Part shown: positions 32,907-41,992 of the stretch, piece by piece
How the letters are laid out: each line of letters starts with the position of its first letter
Position numbering within the stretch: position 1 is the first letter of the stretch
Assembly (NCBI RefSeq): GCF_020525925.1
Contig: NZ_CP084876.1
Span: 4,092,001 to 4,156,000, forward strand
Reading direction: 5' to 3'
DNA from: Klebsiella quasipneumoniae subsp. quasipneumoniae
Lineage (GTDB): Bacteria; Pseudomonadota; Gammaproteobacteria; Enterobacterales; Enterobacteriaceae
DNA: 64,000 bases
Position numbers and translations under genes: made by a program
Notes under the pieces: model-generated
The model's database searches: none
Seen by the model: the letters and a program-made list of their open reading frames with translations, nothing else
What the model was told of the DNA's origin: nothing

Positions 32907-34268
32907 ATGACACAGACTCAACGCCTGGATGTCAGAGAGTTAATTAACCGTAACCCGCTGAGCCGCTTTCAAAAACAGATTATTTTTCTCGGCTTTTGCG
33001 TTATCGCTCTCGATGGGTTTGATATCGCGATCATGGGCTTTATCGCCCCGACGCTGAAGCTGGAGTGGGGGGTAAGCAACCACCAGCTGGGCCTGGTGAT
33101 CAGCGCCGCGCTGATCGGCCTCGCGCTGGGCGCTATTTTCTCTGGCCCGCTCGCCGACTGGCTGGGACGCAAAAAGATCATCATCAACAGCGTCTTCTTC
33201 TTCGGCTTCTGGACCATCGCCACCGCCTTCTCGCACAACATTGAGCAGATGATGTTCTTCCGCTTTATGACCGGCCTTGGACTGGGCGCCGCGATGCCGA
33301 ACATCGGGACGCTGGTGTCGGAATACGCCCCGGAACGCCAGCGCTCATTTATTATTACCGTCATCTTCTGCGGCTTCACCTTCGGCGCGGCGGCCGGAGG
33401 ATTCACCGCATCATGGCTGATCCCGCAGTTTGGCTGGCACTCGCTGATGGCGCTCGGCGGCATTCTGCCGCTGCTGTTCGCCCCCCTGCTTATCTGGCGG
33501 CTGCCGGAATCGGTTCGTTTTCTGGTGATCAAACAAGCGCCAGCGGCGCGCATTCGCGCCATCCTTAATCGTCTTTATCCCGGACAAATCAGCGACAACG
33601 TGACGTTTATCCTGCCGGCGCAGCCGGCGGCCGGCAACGCGATGCGCATTGTGCTCTCCCGCCAGTACGGCTTTGGCTCGTTGATGCTATGGCTGGTCTA
33701 CTTTATGGGGCTGTTCCTGGTCTATATTCTCGGCAGCTGGCTGCCAACGCTGGTTAAGGAGGTCGGGCTTACCGTCAGCCAGGCGGCCGTGATGACGGCG
33801 ATCTACCAGGCGGGAGGCACCCTCGGCTCGCTGTTTGCCGGCTGGCTGATGGACCGCATCAATCCCCATCGCGCGCTGGGAATGATCTACGCCGTCGGCG
33901 GCCTGTTTACCATGGCGATGGGCTACGCCGCGGGCAGCTTTGCCTTGCTCTGCATGCTGGCGTTTATCAGCGGCGCCTGCCTGAACGGCGCCAATACGGG
34001 CATGAACGCCCTCTCCGCCCGTTACTACCCCACGCAGGCGCGGGCGACCGGCTCCAGTTGGATGCACGGCGTCGGGCGGATCGGCGCGATCCTCAGCGCC
34101 TTTGCCGGCGCTGAGATGATGGCGCTCAACCTGCCCTTCGAAAGCGTCTTTTTGATCCTCGGCATCCCGGCTGCCCTCACCGTCGCAGGCCTGGCGGCGA
34201 AGGGCATCTTCGCCGCAGGTAATCCTCCCGCCGCTTCGCCAGCCCCCGCGTCTGTGCGCGGAGCGTAA
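32907..34268 (+). CDS. MFS permease of the aromatic acid:H+ symporter family
   Basis: A 453-residue, 12-helix major-facilitator permease. The first helix has LDGFDIAIMGFI and the loop after helix 2 has GPLADWLGRKK, both hallmarks of the aromatic acid:H+ symporter family (PcaK, BenK, MhpT). It likely imports the substrate of the cluster, pointing to an aromatic or hydroaromatic carboxylate. It starts 10 bases after the TIM-barrel gene behind AAGGAA and appears to end the operon, since a hairpin and a 333-base gap follow. Confidence 0.85.
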   Translation: MTQTQRLDVRELINRNPLSRFQKQIIFLGFCVIALDGFDIAIMGFIAPTLKLEWGVSNHQLGLVISAALIGLALGAIFSGPLADWLGRKKIIINSVFFFGFWTIATAFSHNIEQMMFFRFMTGLGLGAAMPNIGTLVSEYAPERQRSFIITVIFCGFTFGAAAGGFTASWLIPQFGWHSLMALGGILPLLFAPLLIWRLPESVRFLVIKQAPAARIRAILNRLYPGQISDNVTFILPAQPAAGNAMRIVLSRQYGFGSLMLWLVYFMGLFLVYILGSWLPTLVKEVGLTVSQAAVMTAIYQAGGTLGSLFAGWLMDRINPHRALGMIYAVGGLFTMAMGYAAGSFALLCMLAFISGACLNGANTGMNALSARYYPTQARATGSSWMHGVGRIGAILSAFAGAEMMALNLPFESVFLILGIPAALTVAGLAAKGIFAAGNPPAASPAPASVRGA

Positions 34269-34284
34269 TGCGGTATCCTTCCTC

Positions 34285-34308
34285 CGGTGCAATCTGCGGA
34301 TTGCACCG
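34285..34308 (+). terminator. perfect hairpin after the permease gene
   Basis: CGGTGCAATC-TGCG-GATTGCACCG is a perfect 10-base stem with a four-base loop, 17 bases after the permease stop. It has no T-run, so it may be a processing or 3'-protection structure or a protein site rather than a simple terminator. The rest of the 333-base gap holds only the promoter at 34488-34516. Confidence 0.5.
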
Positions 34309-34487
34309 CGCGCTGCGGCTAGAAGGAACATTTATTTCATCTTGCTGTGTAACGAAAAGCGCTCCGCAACCGTTCGGCCTGCTCCCATTGCCGTTGTTTC
34401 CCCTCTCCTCTTTTCAAGCCAGCAGAAAATAAACTTCTGCTTATTCGATCCCCTTCGCATATATGAAAAATAAATTCCACATAACAA

Positions 34488-34516
34488 TTGAAACAGAACA
34501 AACATTTCCTTAAGTT
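34488..34516 (+). promoter_or_regulatory. candidate promoter of the Gfo/Idh/MocA gene
   Basis: TTGAAA (34488-34493) and TAAGTT (34511-34516) are spaced by 17 bases in an AT-rich tract 86 bases before the ATG. It suggests that the oxidoreductase gene is transcribed separately from the operon before it. Confidence 0.5.
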
Positions 34517-34601
34517 TAGGTCAGTTTATCCGGATGCGCGTTGCCGCAGGCGTCGGCATTGAGCGCCTCAGAGTGCGAATGATTTCAAAAAGGAGAGCAC
34601 C

Positions 34602-35780
34602 ATGTTAAACGGTCTGAAACCCTTATCCCGTTCCCTGCGTTGGGGCATGGTCGGCGGCGGGGGAACCAGCCAGATCGGCTACAGCCACCGCTGTGCGGCG
34701 CTGCGTGACAATGTTTACACCCTGCTGGCCGGCGCGCTTGACGTTGATGCCGAGCGCGGGCGCGCGTTTGGTGAGCAGCTGGGCATCGCGCCGGAGCGCT
34801 GCTACGCCGACTACCAGACCCTGTTTCGTGAAGAAGCCCGCCGCCCTGACGGGATCGAGGTCGTCTCGGTCACCACCCCGAACAATACCCATTTCGCCAT
34901 CACCAAAGCGGCGCTGGAAGCGGGCCTCCACGTCATCTGTGAAAAGCCCCTCTGCTTTACCGCCGAAGAGGCGCGCGAGCTGGTGGACCTGAGCAAAAAA
35001 CAGAACAAAATCGTCGGCGTCACCTACGGCTACGCCGGCTATCAGATGATCCAGCAGGCGCGGCAGATGATTGCCGATGGGCTGCTCGGCGAGATCCGCG
35101 TCGTCAATATGCAGTTCGCTCACGGCTTTCATAACCAGGCCGTCGAGCTGCAGGCAGAATCCACCCGCTGGCGCGTAACGCCGAAGTTCGCCGGGCCCAG
35201 CTATGTGCTGGGGGATCTGGCCACCCATCCCCTGTTTGTCGCCGAAACCATGGCGCCGCAGCTCAATATCAAACGGCTGATGTGCTCCCGCCAGAGCTTT
35301 GTCCCCTCCCGCACGCCGCTGGAAGATAACGCCTTTGTCCTGATGGAGTATGACAACGGCGCGGTTGGTTCGATGTGGACCAGCGCGGTGAACAGCGGCG
35401 CCATGCACTCGCAAAAAGTGCGCATCGTCGGCGAAAAGGCGAGTATCGAATGGTGGGATGAGCATCCTAACCAGCTCAGCTATGAGGTGCAGGGCGAGCC
35501 GGCGCGCATTCTGGAACGCGGGATGCCCTACCTGAGCGCAAACGCGCTGGCGGACGATCGCATCGGCGGCGGCCACCCGGAAGGGCTGTTTGAAGCCTGG
35601 GCCAATCTCTATCGCCGCTATGCGCAGGCGATTGACGCCACGGACCGTGACGATCGCACCTTCCTGCAAGACTTCTGGTATCCGGACGTCGAAGCCGGGC
35701 TGCACGGCGTCTACTGGGTCGAGCAGTGCGTCAAATCGGCTGATGCCGGCAGCCAGTGGGTTGACTTTACTTTACCTTAA
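34602..35780 (+). CDS. Gfo/Idh/MocA-family NAD(P)-dependent oxidoreductase
   Basis: A 392-residue oxidoreductase with an N-terminal Rossmann domain (GMVGGGGTSQIG, about 15-26) and the family motif VICEKPLCF (about 111-119), whose Lys is catalytic, followed by a C-terminal substrate domain. Members oxidise or reduce hydroxyl groups on sugars, inositols and cyclic polyols, consistent with a neighbouring cluster for cyclic substrates. It starts behind AAGGAGAG. It has its own promoter and may belong to the same pathway or be an independent insertion. The substrate is not known. Confidence 0.82.
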   Translation: MLNGLKPLSRSLRWGMVGGGGTSQIGYSHRCAALRDNVYTLLAGALDVDAERGRAFGEQLGIAPERCYADYQTLFREEARRPDGIEVVSVTTPNNTHFAITKAALEAGLHVICEKPLCFTAEEARELVDLSKKQNKIVGVTYGYAGYQMIQQARQMIADGLLGEIRVVNMQFAHGFHNQAVELQAESTRWRVTPKFAGPSYVLGDLATHPLFVAETMAPQLNIKRLMCSRQSFVPSRTPLEDNAFVLMEYDNGAVGSMWTSAVNSGAMHSQKVRIVGEKASIEWWDEHPNQLSYEVQGEPARILERGMPYLSANALADDRIGGGHPEGLFEAWANLYRRYAQAIDATDRDDRTFLQDFWYPDVEAGLHGVYWVEQCVKSADAGSQWVDFTLP

Positions 35781-35939
35781 TTTTCCCCCTCGCCAGTGGA
35801 GTCCCCCTCCACTGGTTTATTGATTTTTACCAACTTGTCGCATCGCGCAACAGCCCCGTAATATCTGTTAAACAAACATTTATTTACGCTTCTTACCCCC
35901 CGCCGCTACACTAGGCGCAGTTTTTATATTGAGGTGGTA

Positions 35940-37304
35940 ATGAACGATAACAAAATGACGCCAGGGGAACTGCGCGCGACCTGGGGTTTGGGGACGGTAT
36001 TCTCCCTGCGCATGCTTGGCATGTTTATGGTCCTGCCGGTTCTGACCACGTATGGCATGGCATTGCAGGGCGCCAGTGAAGCGCTGATTGGCCTGGCGAT
36101 CGGCATCTACGGTCTGGCGCAGGCGGTGTTCCAGATCCCCTTCGGACTGTTATCTGACCGTATTGGCCGTAAGCCGTTGATCGTCGGCGGCCTGCTTATC
36201 TTCGTGCTCGGCAGCGTCATCGCCGCGCTCACCGACTCCATTTGGGGCATCATTCTTGGCCGCGCCCTGCAGGGCTCCGGCGCCATCGCCGCCGCGGTCA
36301 TGGCCCTGCTCTCCGATCTCACCCGTGAACAGAACCGCACCAAAGCGATGGCGTTTATTGGCGTCAGCTTCGGCGTCACTTTCGCTATCGCCATGGTGCT
36401 GGGGCCGATTATTACCCATCAGCTGGGCCTGCACGCCCTGTTCTGGATGATCGCCATCCTGGCGACCGTCGGCATCCTGCTCACCCTGTGGGTGGTTCCC
36501 AACAGCCAGAATCATGTGCTTAACCGCGAATCCGGGATGGTGAAGGGCTGCTTTAGCAAGGTGCTGGCGGAGCCGCGCCTGCTGAAGCTCAACTTTGGCA
36601 TCATGTGCCTGCACATCATGCTGATGTCCACGTTTGTCGCGCTGCCCGGACAGCTGGAGGCTGCCGGCTTCCCGGCCGCCGAGCACTGGAAGATTTACCT
36701 GGTCACCATGGTTATCTCCTTCATCTCGGTGGTGCCGTTTATTATCTACGCCGAAGTGAAGCGCAAGATGAAGCGCGTCTTTTTGCTCTGCGTGGCCATC
36801 CTGCTGATTGCGGAAATTGTCCTCTGGGGCGCCGGAGGCTACTTCTGGGAGCTGGTAGCGGGCGTTCAGCTCTTCTTCCTGGCGTTTAACCTGCTGGAAG
36901 CGCTACTGCCGTCATTGATTAGCAAAGAGTCGCCGGCGGGCTATAAAGGCACCGCGATGGGCGTCTACTCCACCAGCCAGTTCCTCGGGGTGGCGATTGG
37001 CGGCGCCCTTGGCGGCTGGGTCGATGGTTTCTTTGATTCACAGACCGTGTTTCTGCTGGGCGCGCTGCTGGCGATGCTGTGGCTGCTGGTGGCCAGCACC
37101 ATGAGCGAGCCGCCCTACGTCAGCAGTCTGCGGGTGGAGGTACCGGACGGCGTGGTGGTCGACAGCGCGCTGCAGGCGCGTCTGCTCAGCGCCAGCGGGG
37201 TTCATCAGGCGCTGGTGGTGCCCGAGGAGCGCTCGGTGTATATCAAAATCGACAGCAAGGTCACCAACCGCTTCGAGATAGAGCAGCTTATCAAAGGGGT
37301 ATAA
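35940..37304 (+). CDS. yajR: YajR, MFS transporter with C-terminal YAM domain
   Basis: A 454-residue major-facilitator protein with 12 membrane helices and motif A (DRIGRKP) after helix 2. The cytoplasmic YAM domain occupies about residues 388-454, ending IDSKVTNRFEIEQLIKGV. It matches E. coli YajR in length and sequence; the E. coli structure is known but the substrate is not. In E. coli it directly follows cyoE, so its position here marks the right border of the insert. I chose ATG 35940 after GAGGTGG over the GTG two codons earlier. Confidence 0.95.
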   Translation: MNDNKMTPGELRATWGLGTVFSLRMLGMFMVLPVLTTYGMALQGASEALIGLAIGIYGLAQAVFQIPFGLLSDRIGRKPLIVGGLLIFVLGSVIAALTDSIWGIILGRALQGSGAIAAAVMALLSDLTREQNRTKAMAFIGVSFGVTFAIAMVLGPIITHQLGLHALFWMIAILATVGILLTLWVVPNSQNHVLNRESGMVKGCFSKVLAEPRLLKLNFGIMCLHIMLMSTFVALPGQLEAAGFPAAEHWKIYLVTMVISFISVVPFIIYAEVKRKMKRVFLLCVAILLIAEIVLWGAGGYFWELVAGVQLFFLAFNLLEALLPSLISKESPAGYKGTAMGVYSTSQFLGVAIGGALGGWVDGFFDSQTVFLLGALLAMLWLLVASTMSEPPYVSSLRVEVPDGVVVDSALQARLLSASGVHQALVVPEERSVYIKIDSKVTNRFEIEQLIKGV

Positions 37305-37330
37305 AAAAAGCGGGGAATTCCCCGCTTTTT
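37305..37330. terminator. bidirectional yajR/yajQ terminator
   Basis: AAAAAGCGGGGAATTCCCCGCTTTTT is formed by two fully complementary halves (37305-37317 and 37318-37330), with A- and T-runs on both sides, so it can end both convergent genes. Confidence 0.9.
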
Positions 37331-37347
37331 GCTGTCAGTCTGCCGCC

Positions 37348-37839
37348 TTAGTCGCGGAAGTTTTTGAACTGGAACGGTTGTCCCAGATCGCCACCGCGCA
37401 CCAGCGCCATCACCGACTGCAGATCGTCGCGGGACTTACCGGTCACGCGGATCTCTTCGCCCTGAATCTGGGCCTGCACTTTCAGCTTGCTGTCTTTGAT
37501 CAGTTTAACGATCTTCTTCTGCACCGCGCTTTCAATGCCCTGTTTCAGCTTCGCTTCAACAAACCAGGTTTTACCGCTGTGTACGATATCTTCCGGCACG
37601 TCGAGGGAGGTGCCTTCAATGCCGCGCTTGAGCAGCTTGGCGCGCAGGATATCCAGCAGCTGATTCACCTGGAAGTCAGACTCGCTCAGCACTTTAATGG
37701 TCTTGTTGGCGTCGTTTAATTCAAACGTGGCTTCAACGCCACGAAAATCAAAACGCGACTCGACTTCGCGGCTCGCGTTGTCCACCGCGTTACGGGCTTC
37801 CTGAAGATCAACTTCAGAGACAATATCGAAAGATGGCAT
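37348..37839 (-). CDS. yajQ: YajQ, nucleotide-binding protein (UPF0234)
   Basis: A 163-residue YajQ-family protein with two ferredoxin-like domains, identical in length to E. coli YajQ and starting [20 protein letters not shown]. Family members bind nucleotides and RNA, and the Xanthomonas member binds cyclic di-GMP as a transcription cofactor; the enterobacterial role is not settled. The ATG at 37837-37839 follows GGAGAGGAAA. A 44-residue N-terminal extension of the frame has no homology. Confidence 0.95.
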   Translation of the reverse strand: MPSFDIVSEVDLQEARNAVDNASREVESRFDFRGVEATFELNDANKTIKVLSESDFQVNQLLDILRAKLLKRGIEGTSLDVPEDIVHSGKTWFVEAKLKQGIESAVQKKIVKLIKDSKLKVQAQIQGEEIRVTGKSRDDLQSVMALVRGGDLGQPFQFKNFRD

Positions 37840-38057
37840 CTTTTCCTCTCCTTCCGTTTCTTTTGCGTTGCATAATACCTGCAACGCGGCATAACTCAAC
37901 TTGTTATCCCGGAAGCTTAGCTGATTACGCAACGCTCGCGCTATTTTCCCCATGCTGCCCGACGACGCCAAAACCCCCTTTCCGTCCGACGATGCGAAAA
38001 GCGACGAGATATACTTTAGCCATCAGCGCCTGGGGTAGCGGCAGATGAGGAGGAACA

Positions 38058-38969
38058 ATGAAAGTAACCGTACTGGGATGCGGTGCACTGGGACAACTAT
38101 GGCTGACCGCGTTGTGCAAACAGGGACATGAAGTCCAGGGCTGGCTACGCGTACCGCAGCCATTCTGTAGCGTCAACGTCATTGAAACGGACGGCTCGGT
38201 GTTCAACGAGTCGCTGACGGCCAACGACCCCGATTTTCTTGCCAGCAGCGAGCTGCTGATTGTCACCTTAAAAGCCTGGCAGGTTTCAAACGCGGTGAAG
38301 CACCTGGCCGCGATCCTGCCGGTCTCCACGCCGATTGTGCTGGTGCATAACGGCATGGGAACCGTCGAGGAGCTGCGCAGCGTGAAACAGCCGTTGCTGC
38401 TGGCCTCCACCACCCAGGCGGCGCGCCGCGACGGGAATGTCATCATCCACGTCGCCCAGGGCACCACGCATATCGGGCCGGCGAAAAGCTACGAAGAGGA
38501 CTACAGCTACCTCGCTGAAGTGCTGCAGAGCGTGCTGCCGGATGTCGCCTGGCACAACAATATCTTCTCGGCCACCTGGCGCAAGCTGGCGGTTAACTGC
38601 GTGATTAACCCCCTGACCGCGCTAAAAGGGTGTAAAAACGGCGATCTGCGCGACTATCCGCAGGAAGTTGCGGCCATTTGTCGCGAGGTGGCGGCAGTGA
38701 TGGAGCGCGAAGGTATTCATACCTCGGCGGAAAACCTGCTATTTTATGTCGAACAGGTGATTGAAAGTACGGCAGAAAATATCTCATCCATGCTGCAGGA
38801 CGTTCGCGCCCAGCGGCACACGGAGATCGACTATATCACCGGTTTTCTGCTCAACCGCGCCCGCGCCCACGGCGTTGCCGTACCGGAAAACGCCCGCTTA
38901 TTTGAACTGGTCAAGCGTAAGGAGAATGAATATGAGCGCGTCGGCACTGATTTGCCTCGCCCCTGGTAG
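38058..38969 (+). CDS. panE: PanE, 2-dehydropantoate 2-reductase (ketopantoate reductase)
   Basis: A 303-residue NADPH enzyme of pantothenate and CoA synthesis that reduces ketopantoate to pantoate. The Rossmann motif is GCGALGQLW (7-15), and the conserved Lys and Asn occur around [17 protein letters not shown] (about 176-192). It is the same length as in E. coli. Its 3' end overlaps the yajL start by 38 bases, so the two genes are translationally linked. The ribosome site is GAGGAGG. Confidence 0.97.
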   Translation: MKVTVLGCGALGQLWLTALCKQGHEVQGWLRVPQPFCSVNVIETDGSVFNESLTANDPDFLASSELLIVTLKAWQVSNAVKHLAAILPVSTPIVLVHNGMGTVEELRSVKQPLLLASTTQAARRDGNVIIHVAQGTTHIGPAKSYEEDYSYLAEVLQSVLPDVAWHNNIFSATWRKLAVNCVINPLTALKGCKNGDLRDYPQEVAAICREVAAVMEREGIHTSAENLLFYVEQVIESTAENISSMLQDVRAQRHTEIDYITGFLLNRARAHGVAVPENARLFELVKRKENEYERVGTDLPRPW

Positions 38970-39525
38970 CGAAGAGACCGAAGCGGTCACCACCATCGAC
39001 CTGCTGGTTCGCGGCGGAGTCAAAGTGACCACCGCCAGCGTCGCCAGCGACGGCAACCTGACCATCGTCTGCTCGCGCGGCGTCAAACTGCTGGCGGATG
39101 CCCCGCTGGTCGAGGTGGCCGATGGCGATTTCGATATCATCGTCCTCCCGGGCGGTATCAAGGGCGCAGAGTGCTTCCGCGACAGCCCGTTGCTGGTGGA
39201 AACCGTCCGACAGTTCCATCTCTCCGGGCGCATTGTGGCCGCCATCTGTGCCGCCCCGGCGACCGTGCTGGTGCCCCATCAGCTGTTCCCGATCGGCAAC
39301 ATGACCGGTTTTCCGGCGCTGAAGGATCATATCCCCGCCGATCAGTGGCAGGATAAACGGGTGGTCTGGGATCCACGGGTGAATCTGTTAACCAGCCAGG
39401 CGCCGGGAACATCGATTGATTTCGCCCTGAAAATGATCGATCTGCTGGTGGGGCGCGAGAAAGCGTATGAGGTCGCCTCGCAGCTGGTGATGGCCGCCGG
39501 CATCTATAATTACTACGAAGCCTGA
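38932..39525 (+). CDS. yajL: YajL, DJ-1/PfpI-family chaperone and deglycase
   Basis: A 197-residue DJ-1 family protein with the redox-sensitive nucleophile Cys106 in the elbow [10 protein letters not shown] and the family Glu15. It is the closest bacterial relative of human DJ-1 and is linked to oxidative-stress protection; a proposed protein and nucleotide deglycase activity is debated. I chose ATG 38932 ([10 protein letters not shown]) because it matches E. coli, giving a 38-base overlap with panE, and AAGGAG lies seven bases upstream. Confidence 0.96.
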   Translation: MSASALICLAPGSEETEAVTTIDLLVRGGVKVTTASVASDGNLTIVCSRGVKLLADAPLVEVADGDFDIIVLPGGIKGAECFRDSPLLVETVRQFHLSGRIVAAICAAPATVLVPHQLFPIGNMTGFPALKDHIPADQWQDKRVVWDPRVNLLTSQAPGTSIDFALKMIDLLVGREKAYEVASQLVMAAGIYNYYEA

Positions 39526-39576
39526 TAGCCGGTCCGCGCCGCGGACTGGCTCCCCCTTTTCCTGAGGAGTCGTAGC

Positions 39577-40053
39577 ATGTCCCGAAGCGCAACCGATTCT
39601 CGCGATCTTGTTATCAGCCGCCTGCTCAGCGCGCCCGTCCCTGCCCTGTGGCGCGCGTGGACCGACCCGGCATTACTCAAAACCTGGTGGTGCCCGAAGC
39701 CCTGGCAAACCGAGGTGCTGGCCTTTGATTTTCGCGCCGGCGGGGCCTTTCACACCGTGATGCACGGCCCTGACGGTGAACGCAGCGATAACCCCGGCTG
39801 TTTTCTTGAGGTTATCCCGCAACAAAAAATCGTCATGACCTCGATGCTGACGGCGGATTATCGTCCCGCCGTTTCCCCCTTCGCGATGACGGCCATCATC
39901 ACCTTTGCCGATGAACAGGGCGGGTGTCGCTATACGGCCACAGTGCTGCATGCCGACGATGAAACCCGCGAGCAGCATGAGCAGATGGGATTTTTCGAGG
40001 GCTGGAATATTGTCATCGATCAGCTGAATGACCTGGCGCTGACCCTGCGCTAA
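39577..40053 (+). CDS. SRPBCC (AHSA1-like) domain protein
   Basis: A 158-residue START/Bet v1-like protein of the activator-of-Hsp90-like family: a typical start LVISRLLSAPVPALWRAWTD, then LLKTWWCPKPW and a C-terminal GFFEGWNIVIDQL helix. Such proteins bind hydrophobic ligands and often accompany stress or resistance regulators, but no reaction can be assigned. It lies between yajL and thiI, which are adjacent in E. coli, so it is an insertion or a lineage-specific gene. It is preceded by TGAGGAG. Confidence 0.85.
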   Translation: MSRSATDSRDLVISRLLSAPVPALWRAWTDPALLKTWWCPKPWQTEVLAFDFRAGGAFHTVMHGPDGERSDNPGCFLEVIPQQKIVMTSMLTADYRPAVSPFAMTAIITFADEQGGCRYTATVLHADDETREQHEQMGFFEGWNIVIDQLNDLALTLR

Positions 40054-40074
40054 TACACGCCCCTGCCAATAGTA

Positions 40075-40103
40075 AAAAGGCCTTCCATCAGGGAAGGCCT
40101 TTT
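40075..40103. terminator. bidirectional terminator between the SRPBCC gene and thiI
   Basis: A 12-base perfect stem AAAAGGCCTTCC/GGAAGGCCTTTT (40075-40086 and 40092-40103) with a five-base loop, T-runs on both strands, between convergent genes. Confidence 0.9.
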
Positions 40104-40119
40104 GCATCATAACAACCTG

Positions 40120-41568
40120 TTACGGGCGATAAACTTTTACGTTGCTGAAGCCCTGCTCGCGCAGATAAAGCGCCTGCAGACGGCTCATCACCCCGCGTTC
40201 GCACCATAGCAGCCAGGTTTTGCTCTGATCGAGATCGCCAAATTTGGTGCTCAGCTTGTAGAACGGCAGGGAAACGACCTCAACCCCCTCGACCTTCAGC
40301 GGCTTGTCTTCCTGCTCGTCGATGGAGCGAATATCGAGGATCGCATCGTTGGCGCCAAAGCCGGTCACGGTTTCCACTTCCACCACCGTCTCTTCCGTCT
40401 GCTGGGCGATTTCGCGAATATCGATATTGCTCGCCTCTTCCACCACTTTATCGAGGATGCTGAAATCGAAGTGTTCTTCTTCCGCTTCAATCTTCGCCTT
40501 CACCGCCTTCACGGTCGGGCTTTTGGAGATCACGCCGCAGTACTCCGGCATGGTGCGGGCGAAATCTTCCGTGCCGATCTCGCGGGCCAGGTCGATGATA
40601 TGCTCTTTATCGTGCGAAATCAGCGGACGCAGGATCAGGGTATCGGAGACGTTGTCGATCAGGCGCAGGTTGGTGAGAGTCTGACTGGAGACCTGGCCCA
40701 GCGCTTCGCCGGTGACCAGCGCCTGCACGCCGTAGCGTTCGGCGACCTTTGACGCGGCGCGGACCATCATGCGCTTGAGCACCACGCCCATCTGACCGTC
40801 ATCCACTTTTTCGAGGATTTCGCCGACCACCGGCTCAAAGTTAATCGCCACAAAGCGAACGCGGTGCGAGCTGCCGAAGCGGTTCCACAGATAATGCGCG
40901 ACCTGGCGGACGCCAATCTCATGGGCGGCGCCGCCAAGGTTAAAGAAGCAGTAGTGCACACGGCAGCCGCGGCGCATCAGCATGTAGCTGGAGACGCCGG
41001 AGTCAAAGCCGCCGGAAATCAGCGACAGCACATCTTCCTGCGTGCCGATCGGGAAGCCGCCGATACCTTCATAGCGGCCTTTCACCAGCAGCAGGCGATC
41101 GTTTTCAATCTCAAGATTGACGGTGACGTCCGGGTCGGTCAGCTTCACGCGCGCCGTTTCAATATGCTGATTCAGGCCGCCGCCGACGTAGCGCTCCACC
41201 TCAATTGAGGTGAATTCATGTTTGCCGCGTCGCTTCACCCGCACGCAGAAGGTTTTGCCTTCCAGCGCCTCGCGCCACAGCGGCAGCGTCTGCTCAAAAA
41301 TATCGTGCAGCGAGGTGAACGGTACGTCTTCGACTTCCAGAATATGGTGGATGCCGGGAATACGGGTCAGCGCATCGCGAATAGCCGGGCGCTGATTTTC
41401 ATCTTTCGCGCGAACTTCGATATGATCCCAATGACGAACGACGGCCAGCGTCTCGTCATAGTTTTTGAGAACGTTACGAATGTTCCCGGTTAAGATTTTA
41501 ATGAAGCGCAACCGCACAGATTGGCTTTTGATGGTGATTTCCGGGAACAATTTAATGATAAACTTCAT
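40120..41568 (-). CDS. thiI: ThiI, tRNA 4-thiouridine synthase / thiamine sulfurtransferase
   Basis: A 482-residue protein that activates uridine 8 in tRNA and transfers sulfur, and also supplies sulfur for the thiazole of thiamine. Domains in order: ferredoxin-like and THUMP (about 1-165), PP-loop ATPase with SGGFDSG (about 189-195), and a C-terminal rhodanese domain with the persulfide cysteine Cys456 (LLWCERG). The disulfide partner Cys344 is in PEYCGV. It is divergent from xseB, with 181 bases of shared promoter region. Confidence 0.97.
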   Translation of the reverse strand: MKFIIKLFPEITIKSQSVRLRFIKILTGNIRNVLKNYDETLAVVRHWDHIEVRAKDENQRPAIRDALTRIPGIHHILEVEDVPFTSLHDIFEQTLPLWREALEGKTFCVRVKRRGKHEFTSIEVERYVGGGLNQHIETARVKLTDPDVTVNLEIENDRLLLVKGRYEGIGGFPIGTQEDVLSLISGGFDSGVSSYMLMRRGCRVHYCFFNLGGAAHEIGVRQVAHYLWNRFGSSHRVRFVAINFEPVVGEILEKVDDGQMGVVLKRMMVRAASKVAERYGVQALVTGEALGQVSSQTLTNLRLIDNVSDTLILRPLISHDKEHIIDLAREIGTEDFARTMPEYCGVISKSPTVKAVKAKIEAEEEHFDFSILDKVVEEASNIDIREIAQQTEETVVEVETVTGFGANDAILDIRSIDEQEDKPLKVEGVEVVSLPFYKLSTKFGDLDQSKTWLLWCERGVMSRLQALYLREQGFSNVKVYRP

Positions 41569-41749
41569 GGCGACAATAGTTCGTTGGCAAGCCCGACGGG
41601 GCTTTAAGCAAAAGTTGTAAAGCAGCGCACACCGGTGCCTGCATCCTGGGCGCGGAGTATATCACCATTGCGCGTTATTTGCTTACACGCGTGACTTCGT
41701 TACCATACCCGGTATTGCCGTCGCGACATAACAAGAGTCTACATTCACT

Positions 41750-41992
41750 ATGCCAAAGAAAAATGAGGCCCCGGCCAGCTTTGAAACTGCGCTGGGCGAA
41801 CTGGAGCAGATCGTTAACCGTCTGGAAAGCGGCGATTTGCCGTTAGAAGAAGCGCTCAGCGAATTTGAGCGCGGGGTCCAGCTGGCCCGCCAGGGGCAAA
41901 GCCAGCTACAGCAGGCCGAACAGCGCGTGCAGATCCTGCTGGCGGATAGTGAAGATTCCCCGACCACGCCTTTTACGCCGGACGCTGAATAA
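41750..41992 (+). CDS. xseB: Exodeoxyribonuclease VII small subunit
   Basis: An 80-residue helical protein with the family core [21 protein letters not shown]. It forms exonuclease VII with several copies per large subunit XseA. The stop is directly adjacent to the ispA start (TAAATG), the conserved xseB-ispA-dxs operon start. No strong ribosome site is visible beyond AAGAG and GTCT upstream. Confidence 0.97.
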   Translation: MPKKNEAPASFETALGELEQIVNRLESGDLPLEEALSEFERGVQLARQGQSQLQQAEQRVQILLADSEDSPTTPFTPDAE

